This document shows positions 30,650-38,502 of a stretch of 64,000 bases of DNA, one piece after another. Position 1 is the first letter of the stretch. The number at the start of each line of letters is the position of its first letter. A program made the translations under genes and the position numbers. Location of the stretch: positions 34,605 through 98,604 of the forward strand of contig NZ_BOMZ01000063.1 in the NCBI RefSeq assembly GCF_016862455.1. The letters are read 5' to 3'. Under the pieces are notes generated by a model that saw nothing but the letters and a program-made list of their open reading frames with translations, was not told the DNA's origin and did no database searches. The stretch is from Actinoplanes utahensis. Lineage in GTDB: Bacteria > Actinomycetota > Actinomycetes > Mycobacteriales > Micromonosporaceae.

Positions 30650-31213
30650 CTACTTGGTGGCCCGGTTGGTCAGGTGGTCCCGGAGCCGGTCCACCAGGCC
30701 CACCCCCGGCCCGACCAGCTTGTGGAACAACTCGCTGTTCGGGGCGGCCGGATGCGGCCGGGTCGGCGCCAGCTTCTTCGCCGTCTCCACCTTGCCGGCC
30801 AGCGTCACCAGCTCCTCGGCCGGGATGTGCCGCCGCAGCTCGGGGAAGTGCTCGGTCTCCTCGTCCTGGATGTGATCGGCCAGGATGGTCTCCAGCTTGC
30901 GCAGCGCGGCGTCGAACTCGGCGCTCGAGACGTCGGCGGCCTCGAGCTGCTTCATCGTCACCTCCAGCTCCTTGTGCTCCTCCACGTCGTGCTCGACCGC
31001 CTTGTCGCCGCCGGGCATGTGCTTGCGCATCGCCGGATAGACGTACATCTCCTCGGCGACGGCGTGCCGGACCAGCTCGCTGATCGCGGTGTCGGTCAGG
31101 TCCCGCCGGATCATCGGGTCCGCGACCACCTTGATCTCGCCGATCAGGGCCGTCACATCCCGGTGGTCATCGGTCAGAATGTCGATCACGTCGGTACGGG
31201 GACTGTCGGACAC
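30650..31213 (-). CDS. hemerythrin-domain protein
   Basis: The 187-aa protein has the hemerythrin HHE ligand pattern: DDHRDVTALI, VRHAVAEEMYVYPAM, EEHKELE and HIQDEETEHFPEL, giving five His and acidic ligands for a di-iron site. Such proteins bind oxygen or nitric oxide, or store iron under oxidative stress. The C-terminal helix ends VDRLRDHLTNRATK. The start is GTG 31213 with AGGAGG five bases upstream. A GGGTAT motif lies further upstream (31242-31237), similar to those before the neighbouring PRC genes, so co-induction by stress is plausible. Confidence 0.9.
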   Translation of the reverse strand: MSDSPRTDVIDILTDDHRDVTALIGEIKVVADPMIRRDLTDTAISELVRHAVAEEMYVYPAMRKHMPGGDKAVEHDVEEHKELEVTMKQLEAADVSSAEFDAALRKLETILADHIQDEETEHFPELRRHIPAEELVTLAGKVETAKKLAPTRPHPAAPNSELFHKLVGPGVGLVDRLRDHLTNRATK

Positions 31214-31337
31214 GGGTTCCTCCTCCAGGTCGTGGGGATACCCGGGCGCATTACCCGCCGGCAGCCGCTTCAGTCGTCGAACCGTGGAGTCGTGCCGCGG
31301 TGCCTGCCGGCTGTCCGAGAACGCCCACGCCCTGGGC

Positions 31338-31883
31338 CTAAGGCTCGAACAGCGCCGGCTGCCCGCCCTTTCCGCCGGCCGCCGGGTCCCCGCCGTCGGG
31401 CCCGCTCGCGGCGGCGAACCGATCGGCCGGCGTGTCGTAATAGCCCGGCGCGGCCACCAGCACCGACTCGAAGTACCGGCCGTCCTCGTCGTCCGGGTCG
31501 TCGGGCACCCCCGACCGCCAGAAGGCGAGCAGCAGATCCGGCGCGGTGAGGCCGCCGTCCTCCGTAGCCTCGACCCGGGTGATCCTGCGCAGCGCGTCCG
31601 TCAGCTCGTCGGCGGTCAGGTCGAACACCGGGATCTCCCGGAACAGAACCGTCACCCCGGTCCGCGGCCGCCAGATCTCCACGGCTCCGACCCGTCCGCT
31701 CCCGTCCGGCCCGACCGAGATCGACAGCCCCGTGTCGTAGTGGGTGAGCGTCCCGTGCACCGGGGCCCCCGGCGCGGGCGGACGGTAGCCGTCGAGGTTC
31801 CGGAGAACCTCCTGCGCCGCACGCATCGGCATACCGAGACCGACCGGCCCGGCGGCCCGCGGCGGATCCAGATGAAATCGCAT
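31338..31883 (-). CDS. conserved hypothetical protein (181 aa)
   Basis: A soluble 181-aa protein starts at ATG 31883 with GAGAGGG upstream. An N-terminal MRFHLDPPRAAGPVGLGMP is followed by predicted alternating strands (LSISVGPDGSGRVGAVEIW, VTVLFREIPVFDL). The Gly/Asp-rich C-terminus lacks structure. The GMP...A.EVL layout recalls small SMI1/immunity-like or DUF-type proteins of Actinobacteria, but I do not recognise the family. Confidence 0.6.
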   Translation of the reverse strand: MRFHLDPPRAAGPVGLGMPMRAAQEVLRNLDGYRPPAPGAPVHGTLTHYDTGLSISVGPDGSGRVGAVEIWRPRTGVTVLFREIPVFDLTADELTDALRRITRVEATEDGGLTAPDLLLAFWRSGVPDDPDDEDGRYFESVLVAAPGYYDTPADRFAAASGPDGGDPAAGGKGGQPALFEP

Positions 31884-31968
31884 CGACCCTCTCTACCAAA
31901 TACGGCCGGATACGGCGCCGTCCGCACCCGGGAGGCCTGCCGTTGCCGCGGGGGGTCACGGGACGAAG

Positions 31969-32011
31969 GTGGCGCCGGTCCCGGGACCGGCGCCACGTCG
32001 CGGCGACGTGG
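31969..32011. terminator. two stacked palindromes after the DEAD-box helicase gene
   Basis: A perfect 28-bp dyad is centred at 31982/31983 (core GGCGCCGGTCCCGGGACC). A second hairpin, CCACGTCG (31993-32000) / CGACGTGG (32004-32011), overlaps it. Both begin within a few bases of the helicase stop. They are mutually exclusive structures and likely terminate the minus-strand message. Confidence 0.7.
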
Positions 32012-32012
32012 A

Positions 32013-33695
32013 TCAGCGGCCGGAACGCTCCCGGCGGACGGCAGCGCGGCGACCGCGGATCATCGCCTGCTGCATCGCGTTGATGACCATGTCGGCAGCC
32101 GGTTCCGGCACCTCCACCAGCGAGAACCGGTCGGTGATCTGGATCGCGCCGATCTCCCGGACGTTCAGGCCGGACTCGCCGGCGATCGCGCCGACCAGAT
32201 CCTGCGGGCGGACTCCGGCCCGCCTGCCGATGCCGAAGAACAGCCTGGTCGCGCCCGCGTTCGACGGACGTCCCCGGCCGCCCTGGCGCGGGTCCCGGTC
32301 ACGGTCGCGGCCCTGCGCCCGGCGCGACTCGGACGGTGGCGCCGGTGCCGGGATCTCGTCCTCGTCGACGTCGCCACCGGCCGCCTCGTGCAGCAGCTTG
32401 ATCGCGGCCAGGGCGATGTCCTCGACGTCGAACTCGCCGGTCAGCGAGTCCAGCACGACCCGGAACTTCTCCAGGTCGTCGTTCTCGATGCTGGCCTGCA
32501 ACGACGTACGGGTCAGCTCCAGCCGCCGGGCCCGCAGGTCGGTGACGGTCGGCAGTTTCTCCAGGGTGATCCGCTGCCCGGTGAGCCGTTCGATGGCCTT
32601 GAGCATCCGCTGCTCACGGGGCTCGGCGAGGGTGATCGCGGAGCCTTCCCGCCCGGCCCGGCCGACCCGGCCGATGCGGTGCACGTACGACTCGGGTGCC
32701 GCCGGCACGTTGAAGTTGATGACGTGGGTGAGCTGTTCGACGTCGAGCCCGCGGGCGGCGACGTCGGTGGCGACGAGCAGTTCGGTGGTGCCGGCGCGCA
32801 GCCGGTTCATCACCCGGTCGCGCTGGTCCTGGCTCATGCCGCCGTGCAGGGCCTCCGCCCGGTACCCGCGGCCGTTCAGCGTCTCGGTGACCTGGTCGAC
32901 CTCCTCCCGGGTGCGGCAGAAGACGATCGCCGAGGTCGGCGCCTCGACGTCCAGGATCCGGCCGAGCGCGGCGGCCCGGTGCGGGCGGGCGACCAGGTAG
33001 GCGCTCTGCCGGACCAGCGGCATCTCGCCCGGCTCGACACCCTTGCGGCCCATCGTGATCCGGACCGGCTCGCGCAGGTGCCGGCGGGCGATGCTGTCGA
33101 TGCGGGGCGGCATGGTGGCGGAGAACAGCACCGTCTGCCGGGTGTCCGGGGTCTCGGCGAGGATCGCCTCGATGTCCTCGGCGAAGCCCATGTCGAGCAT
33201 CTCGTCGGCCTCGTCGAGCACGACGGTGCGGATGTCGCCGAGTTTCAGGGTGCCGCGCTCGATGTGGTCGAGGACCCGGCCGGGGGTGCCGACGACGACG
33301 TCCACGCCGCGGGACAGCGCCTGCAGCTGCCGGCCGATGGGCTGGCCGCCGTACACCGGCAGGACCCGGACGCCGAGGTCACGGCCGTACCGGTGGACGG
33401 CCTGGGACACCTGCTCGGCCAGTTCGCGGGTGGGTACGAGCACCAGCGCGACGGGGCCGGCGTCGCGCCGGGCCGGGGTGAGGGTCTGGAGCAGCGGCAG
33501 CGCGAACGCGGCGGTCTTGCCGGTGCCGGTCGCGGCCTGGCCGACCAGGTCGTTGCCGGCGACCAGCGGCGGGATGGCCTCCTGCTGGATCGGGGTGGGC
33601 TCTTCGTAGCCGAGGGTCGTCAACGCACGGAGCAGCTCCGCCCGCAACCCCAGTCCGGCGAAACCTGTCTCGGACTCGAGCGGATCATGTTGCAT
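32013..33695 (-). CDS. DEAD-box ATP-dependent RNA helicase
   Basis: The 560-aa protein has all core motifs in order: Q motif (GYEEPTPIQQ), I (ATGTGKT), II (DEAD in VLDEADEMLDMGF), III (SAT), IVa-VI (VATDVAARGLD, HRIGRVGRAG). The C-terminal RNA-binding domain (TRLFFGIGRRAGVRPQDLVG) is of the DbpA/DeaD type. These helicases aid ribosome assembly and RNA turnover, notably in the cold. ATG 33695 is preferred over the in-frame TTG 33704; no ribosome binding site is seen for either, suggesting a leaderless mRNA. Confidence 0.94.
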   Translation of the reverse strand: MQHDPLESETGFAGLGLRAELLRALTTLGYEEPTPIQQEAIPPLVAGNDLVGQAATGTGKTAAFALPLLQTLTPARRDAGPVALVLVPTRELAEQVSQAVHRYGRDLGVRVLPVYGGQPIGRQLQALSRGVDVVVGTPGRVLDHIERGTLKLGDIRTVVLDEADEMLDMGFAEDIEAILAETPDTRQTVLFSATMPPRIDSIARRHLREPVRITMGRKGVEPGEMPLVRQSAYLVARPHRAAALGRILDVEAPTSAIVFCRTREEVDQVTETLNGRGYRAEALHGGMSQDQRDRVMNRLRAGTTELLVATDVAARGLDVEQLTHVINFNVPAAPESYVHRIGRVGRAGREGSAITLAEPREQRMLKAIERLTGQRITLEKLPTVTDLRARRLELTRTSLQASIENDDLEKFRVVLDSLTGEFDVEDIALAAIKLLHEAAGGDVDEDEIPAPAPPSESRRAQGRDRDRDPRQGGRGRPSNAGATRLFFGIGRRAGVRPQDLVGAIAGESGLNVREIGAIQITDRFSLVEVPEPAADMVINAMQQAMIRGRRAAVRRERSGR

Positions 33696-33745
33696 GGTTG
33701 TCAACTTTAGGAGATCCGCCCGAGCCGGGTTTCAGGGGGCGGGGG

Positions 33746-34231
33746 TCAGAGCTCCCGGTACATCAGGTGCAGGCCGACCCGGCCGAGGGCCGGATGCTCG
33801 AACGAGCGCGGCACGGTGCCGAGGATCTCCCAGCCGTGCCTCCGGTACAGCTCGACGGCGGTGGCGTTGGTCTCGACGACGGCGTTGAACTGGATCCCGG
33901 CGTAACCGGCGGCCCCGGCCCAGTCGATGACGTCCTTGCACAGGGCGGTCCCGACACCCGTGCGGCGAGCGTTCGCGGCGACCATGAAGCTGGCCGTGGC
34001 GATGTGCGATCCCGGGCCGGGGCGGTTCGGGCCCATCTTGGCGGTGCCGAGCACCCGGTCCCCGTCGACCGCGACGACCGTACGCCCGGGTGGCGTCTCC
34101 ACCCACATCGGCCGCGCCTGCTCCTCGGTCATCGCCGGGTCGTAGGGGAACGTCTCGCCTGCCCGCACCACGTCCCGGATGATCTCCCAGACCTGCGGCC
34201 AGTCGCTACTGTCGATCTCTCGAATGCGCAC
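33746..34231 (-). CDS. GNAT-family N-acetyltransferase
   Basis: The 161-aa protein begins at GTG 34231 with MRIREIDSSDWPQVW. It contains the acetyl-CoA-binding stretch FMVAANARRTGVGTALCKDV (motif A, R-x-x-G-x-G variant) and the C-terminal ATAVELYRRHGWEILG motif. The substrate cannot be deduced. It lies just upstream of, and on the same strand as, the helicase gene, about 50 bp away. Confidence 0.9.
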   Translation of the reverse strand: MRIREIDSSDWPQVWEIIRDVVRAGETFPYDPAMTEEQARPMWVETPPGRTVVAVDGDRVLGTAKMGPNRPGPGSHIATASFMVAANARRTGVGTALCKDVIDWAGAAGYAGIQFNAVVETNATAVELYRRHGWEILGTVPRSFEHPALGRVGLHLMYREL

Positions 34232-34321
34232 GCCGCACAGTACATTCGCCGGTCGGGCCGCTCGTCACCGGCGGCCGCGAAGGGCACACGCTCGGTTGAC
34301 GCGGCGGGCATACTGATCGCC

Positions 34322-35443
34322 GTGGATGCGGACCGGCACCTGGAGGAGATCCCGGGCGAGTCCGTCGCACCCCAGATGAGTTCCGTCGAGGAGGCGGCGA
34401 TGGACCGGATGATCCGGACCGTCGAGGACCTGCTTGCGGGGTACGGCTACCAGCGCGCCGACCAGACCCTCACCCGCGAGGTCGCCCCCGGTCTCGAACA
34501 TGTGATCGTCGTCGACCACTCGTTCGGGTGGAACCCCGGCGAGCACCAGGTCGGCATCACCGCCGCGGTCCGGCTGGACCTCTCCGACGTGCCGTCGTTC
34601 AACGTCCTCGACCACCGCGGCGACCTGAGCGACGGGGCGGCCCTGGCCACCGTGATCACCGACCGGGTGCTGCCGCTGCTCGACGGCCTGACCTCGGTGG
34701 ACGCGATGCTCGAGTCCTGGCGCGCGCAACGGTCGATAGCCGAGGACCGCCGACAGCCGTACCCGCTGCCGGAACGCAAGATGCACGCCCGGGTGCTGGT
34801 CTCGCTGGGCCGGCTGGACGAGGCCCGCGAGCAGTACCAGATCGCGTTCGAGCAGAGCATGCCCCGCTACCGGGAGTACCTGCTGAAGACCGTCGACGGG
34901 CTGGGTGTGCCGCCGCTGGCCACGGCCGCCGACCGGAGCCTGACCGTCGGGGAGGCGGCGACCCTGGCGGCGTGGCCGGGCACGCGGACCGGGCGGCTGC
35001 GGGAGCTGACCGGGCTGGCTCTGGACGGTTCGCTCGCGTCGCTGGACGGGTTGTGGGCGTGGCTGCGGGGCGCGCCCGCCGTCGACGGGGAGCCGGCGCT
35101 CGGCAGGTCCTACTACGGGGCTCTCGTCCCGGAGATCGGTTCGGGGCGCATTCCGTTCGACCCGTCGTACCGGGTGACGGTGGAGCTGGTCACGGCGTAC
35201 GTCGGGGAGGTCGTCATCGGGGTGGCCCCCGGCGCCGTGTGGTGCATCGACGGCGAGGGCAACCTGGGCCTGGCCCGCCACAGCGCCACCGGCCTGCTGT
35301 GGCGGGTCCTGGCCATCACGCACGAGGCGTTCGACGCGCCCGAGGAGGAGTTCGATCCGCGCCGGTTGCGCCGCCTCGCCGACGACATGGTCCGCTGGGT
35401 GAACGACCCCGCCGACCGGGTGTGGAACATCCGCGCGGTGTAG
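34322..35443 (+). CDS. conserved hypothetical protein (373 aa)
   Basis: A soluble protein starts at GTG 34322. TACTGA at 34311-34316 sits at -10 distance and there is no ribosome binding site, so the mRNA is probably leaderless. The middle (RKMHARVLVSLGRLDEAREQ) resembles a single TPR-like helical pair. The C-terminal half has alternating strands (YRVTVELVTAYVGEVVIGV, AVWCIDGEGNLGLAR). No catalytic motif is evident and I do not recognise the family. It converges on the PL9 lyase gene with a 1-bp gap. Confidence 0.7.
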   Translation: MDADRHLEEIPGESVAPQMSSVEEAAMDRMIRTVEDLLAGYGYQRADQTLTREVAPGLEHVIVVDHSFGWNPGEHQVGITAAVRLDLSDVPSFNVLDHRGDLSDGAALATVITDRVLPLLDGLTSVDAMLESWRAQRSIAEDRRQPYPLPERKMHARVLVSLGRLDEAREQYQIAFEQSMPRYREYLLKTVDGLGVPPLATAADRSLTVGEAATLAAWPGTRTGRLRELTGLALDGSLASLDGLWAWLRGAPAVDGEPALGRSYYGALVPEIGSGRIPFDPSYRVTVELVTAYVGEVVIGVAPGAVWCIDGEGNLGLARHSATGLLWRVLAITHEAFDAPEEEFDPRRLRRLADDMVRWVNDPADRVWNIRAV

Positions 35444-35444
35444 G

Positions 35445-36638
35445 TCAGATCCGGGCGCCGACCGCGGCGCCGTTCGCCGGGACCAGGAAGTTCGACGAGC
35501 GGATCGCGCCGTCGGCGGCCCGGCCGCCGGTGATGACCGAGGCGTCGGTGCTCGACAGGGTCCAGGTGCCGCCGATGTTCCAGGAGTTGCCGGCGGCGGT
35601 GGATCTGCCGAGCGCGACCGCGGTGGCGTTGCCGGCGGCGAGGTTCGCGGTCAGCCGGGTGGTGGAGCCGCCGTCGACGTCGAAACCGGTCTTCGCGTTC
35701 TTCCAGGCGGTGCTGCGGTCGATGGTGATCGCCCCGGTGTTGCCGTTGTCGGTGAAGCCGTGCGCCGCGTTGCTCCAGGAGAACGTGTCGCCGACCGCGT
35801 GCGCGGCGGCCGGGCCGGTGCCGCCGCTGCCGCCGAGCTTGAACCCGTTGCCGTCACCGGAGAAGTTCGGGATGCTCCAGCGGTTGTAGCCGTTGCCGTA
35901 CGCCAGGCTGTTCCGGATCGTGATCGGCGAGGTGAAGAGCCAGGCGTCGAAGCCGTCGTCGACGTTGTTCCACAGCCGGGCGCCGCGGACCACGTTGCCC
36001 GTGCCGGAGCCCTCCTTGATGCCGAGCCCGTCGGCGCTCTCGCCGTTCTTGCGCGGATCCCGGTTGCCGTAGCTGTCCAGGTCGAGGATCAGGTTGTTCG
36101 CCGAGGCGCCCTGCAGCTGGAAGCCGGTCTCGTAGTTGTCCCGGGTGACCAGTCGCTCGAACGTGTTGTTGTCGCAGCCCGCGCAGTAGACGCCATAGGG
36201 CCCGTGCACGATCTCCAGCCCGGCCAGCCGCCAGTACGACGCCTCCATGTGGATCGCGCCGCGCTCTCCGCGGGGGATGGTCGACCCGACGGCTCCCGGT
36301 GTGTACCCGAGGGCCTCCCCGTCGATGATCACCTTCTCGGCGCCGTACGCGGTGAGCGTGATCGGGGCGCCCGCCGTGCCGCTCTTGGTGATCTGGATGT
36401 TGGTGGTGAGGGCGTAGGTGCCGCCGCGGACCGCGATCGTGCCGCCCGCCGAGGTCAGGCCGATCGCTTTCTGAATGGTCGCGAGCGGGGCGGCAAGGGT
36501 GCCGGCGTTGTTGTCGTTGCCGTTCACCGCCACGTACAGCGTGGTGGTGGCCGCGGAGGCCGAGGGGATTCCGGTGATGATTCCGGCGGTTACCGCGGTG
36601 GCGCCGATCACCGTGGCCAGCACTTTTCGGGATTTCAT
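35445..36638 (-). CDS. secreted pectate lyase, polysaccharide lyase family 9
   Basis: The 397-aa protein has a signal peptide (MKSRKVLATVIGATAVTAGI, cleavage after ASA) and then the PL9 N-terminus LYVAVNGNDNNAGT with GGTIAVRGGTYAL. It continues as a right-handed parallel beta-helix with the ladder residues GGSGGTGPA, NNVDDGFDAW and DNGNTGAITIDRS. PL9 enzymes cleave polygalacturonate by beta-elimination with Ca2+ and a catalytic Lys. ATG 36638 has AAAGGAG upstream. The promoter and operator immediately 5' are unusually clear. It is divergent from the PL1 cluster. Confidence 0.9.
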   Translation of the reverse strand: MKSRKVLATVIGATAVTAGIITGIPSASAATTTLYVAVNGNDNNAGTLAAPLATIQKAIGLTSAGGTIAVRGGTYALTTNIQITKSGTAGAPITLTAYGAEKVIIDGEALGYTPGAVGSTIPRGERGAIHMEASYWRLAGLEIVHGPYGVYCAGCDNNTFERLVTRDNYETGFQLQGASANNLILDLDSYGNRDPRKNGESADGLGIKEGSGTGNVVRGARLWNNVDDGFDAWLFTSPITIRNSLAYGNGYNRWSIPNFSGDGNGFKLGGSGGTGPAAAHAVGDTFSWSNAAHGFTDNGNTGAITIDRSTAWKNAKTGFDVDGGSTTRLTANLAAGNATAVALGRSTAAGNSWNIGGTWTLSSTDASVITGGRAADGAIRSSNFLVPANGAAVGARI

Positions 36639-36654
36639 GGAGATCTCCTTTAGC

Positions 36655-36722
36655 GGAAAGCGCCGACGAGGGGGAATGCGCTTTCCCGGCGGGAACCTAC
36701 CGGAGGGTTCGAGGCGGGTCAA
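36655..36722 (-). promoter_or_regulatory. sigma-70-type promoter and palindromic operator of the PL9 gene
   Basis: On the minus strand TTGACC (36722-36717), a 17-bp spacer and TAGGTT (36699-36694) form a good housekeeping promoter. Over the expected start lies GGGAAAGCGCATTCCC, a LacI-like near-palindrome. GGAAAGCGC (36655-36663) and GCGCTTTCC (36678-36686) also form an inverted repeat. A LacI-type repressor of sugar-utilisation genes is a plausible binder; none is encoded in the window. Confidence 0.6.
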
Positions 36723-36929
36723 TCCGTCAAGCTTCGCAGTGGGTGCTAATGCAACAAACCTGCAAACAAGAAGCATTGACGTGCTCCGATACCCGATTTT
36801 ATGGTCGGCCCAAGGTTTCGCGGATGTTACGCAGGCCAATTCCTACCGGTGTTTCACGCCGCCGCTGTCCCGGCACGGTGGCGATTCCGCGTACCCGTCC
36901 CGTTTCCCGACGGCTTGACGAGGATCTTG

Positions 36930-38501
36930 ATGAGAAGAGTCCGATGGCTCGGCACCGGCGTCGCAGCGGCGGCGTCGGTGCTACTGCTCAGTGCGGTGTT
37001 CAGCGGCCCCGCACGTGCCGAGTCCCTGTTCACCGACACGTTCGACGACGGCAACGCCGACGGCTGGACCCGTAACGGCGGCGCCTGGTCGATCGTCACC
37101 GACGGCACCCCCGCCTACCAGCAGTCCAGCACCAGCACGAACGCCCGGGCCCTGGCCGGCAGCGGCTCGTGGACCGACTACACCGTGCAGGCCCGGGTCA
37201 AGCCGGTCACCTTCGGCAACGCCACCCGCAGCGCCGGGGTCGCCGCCCGAGCCCAATCCAGCAGCCAGTACTACACCCTCGTCCTGACCGGGGGCGGCGC
37301 CGCCCAACTGCAGAGAGTCTCCGGCGGTACGGCCACCGCGCTCGCCACCACCGCGGTCGGCGGCGGCGCCGGCACCTGGCGGACCCTCGCGCTCTCCGTG
37401 CGGGGCAGCACCCTGACCGGATTCGTCGACGGCGCCCAGGTCCTCCAGGCGACGGACAGCGCCTTCGCCAGCGGGCGGATCGGGCTCGTCACGGCGTACA
37501 CCAACGCGATCTTCGATGCCGTCGCGGTCGACACCGCGGCGCCCGGACCCGGACCGTCACCGTCGTCGCCGACCCCGACCACCCCGCCGCCGCCCGGCGG
37601 ATGCGCGGTCACCGGCGCCGCCACCGGGTTCGCGGCCGGCACCACCGGCGGCGCGGGCGGCCCCACCGTCCAGGTGGACACCGCCGCCGAGCTGCTGCAG
37701 TCGATCGCCACGCCCGGCCCGCTGACCGTCTGCGTGGTCGGCACCATCACCCTGCCCGCCGGCATGTACGACGTCACCAGCGACAAGTCCATCGTCGGTG
37801 TCGGCGCCACCGCCGGGATCACCGGTGGCGGCTTCAACATCGGCCTGCCGGCGTCGAACGTGACGACACCGCCGGCGAACGCCGTGCGCAACGTGATCAT
37901 CCAGAACCTGACGTTCACCAACGCCGGCGACGACTCGATCAACGTGCAGATGTTCTCGCACCACGTGTGGATCGACCACAACGACCTGTCCCGGGGCTAC
38001 GACGGGCTGATCGACATCAAGCGCGGCTCGTCGCTGATCACGGTGTCGTGGAACCGCACCCACCACCACACCAAGAACATGCTGCTCGGCCACGACGACG
38101 ACAACGGCGCGCAGGACACCGGGCGGCTCAAGGTGACCTACCACCACAACTGGTTCGACGCGACGCCGCAGCGCAACCCGCGGGTCCGGTTCGGCGAGCC
38201 GGTGCACGTCTACAACAACTACTACTTCTACAACACCGACACCGGCGTGGCCTGCCAGAACAACGCCGGCTGCATGGTCGAGGGCAACTACTTCGAGAAC
38301 GTCGAGGAGCCGGTCACCAACACGTACGCCGGACCGTCCGGCCGCTGTGTGGCCCGCAACAACGTCTTCGTGGGCGAGTCCGGGGCGCCCGACTGCTCCG
38401 GGACCGTGCAGGAGCCGTCCACCTACTACAGCTACACCCTCGACGACCCCAACCAGGTGAAGTCGATCGTCACCGCCGGCGCAGGCGTGGGGAGGCTCTG
38501 A
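36930..38501 (+). CDS. secreted pectate lyase PL1 with N-terminal carbohydrate-binding-like domain
   Basis: The 523-aa protein has a signal peptide (RRVRWLGTGVAAAASVLLLS) and an N-terminal LamG/CBM-like jelly roll (FTDTFDDGNADGWTRN, about 30-205). A Pro/Ser/Thr linker and the PL1 parallel beta-helix follow (about 230-523). Conserved PL1 motifs are WIDHN, DIKRGS, HHNWFD and RNPRVRFG, the last supplying the catalytic arginine. ATG 36930 follows GAGGA. It starts the array of PL1 genes and ends one base before the next gene. The substrate is polygalacturonate, by beta-elimination outside the cell. Confidence 0.93.
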   Translation: MRRVRWLGTGVAAAASVLLLSAVFSGPARAESLFTDTFDDGNADGWTRNGGAWSIVTDGTPAYQQSSTSTNARALAGSGSWTDYTVQARVKPVTFGNATRSAGVAARAQSSSQYYTLVLTGGGAAQLQRVSGGTATALATTAVGGGAGTWRTLALSVRGSTLTGFVDGAQVLQATDSAFASGRIGLVTAYTNAIFDAVAVDTAAPGPGPSPSSPTPTTPPPPGGCAVTGAATGFAAGTTGGAGGPTVQVDTAAELLQSIATPGPLTVCVVGTITLPAGMYDVTSDKSIVGVGATAGITGGGFNIGLPASNVTTPPANAVRNVIIQNLTFTNAGDDSINVQMFSHHVWIDHNDLSRGYDGLIDIKRGSSLITVSWNRTHHHTKNMLLGHDDDNGAQDTGRLKVTYHHNWFDATPQRNPRVRFGEPVHVYNNYYFYNTDTGVACQNNAGCMVEGNYFENVEEPVTNTYAGPSGRCVARNNVFVGESGAPDCSGTVQEPSTYYSYTLDDPNQVKSIVTAGAGVGRL

Positions 38502-38502
38502 G

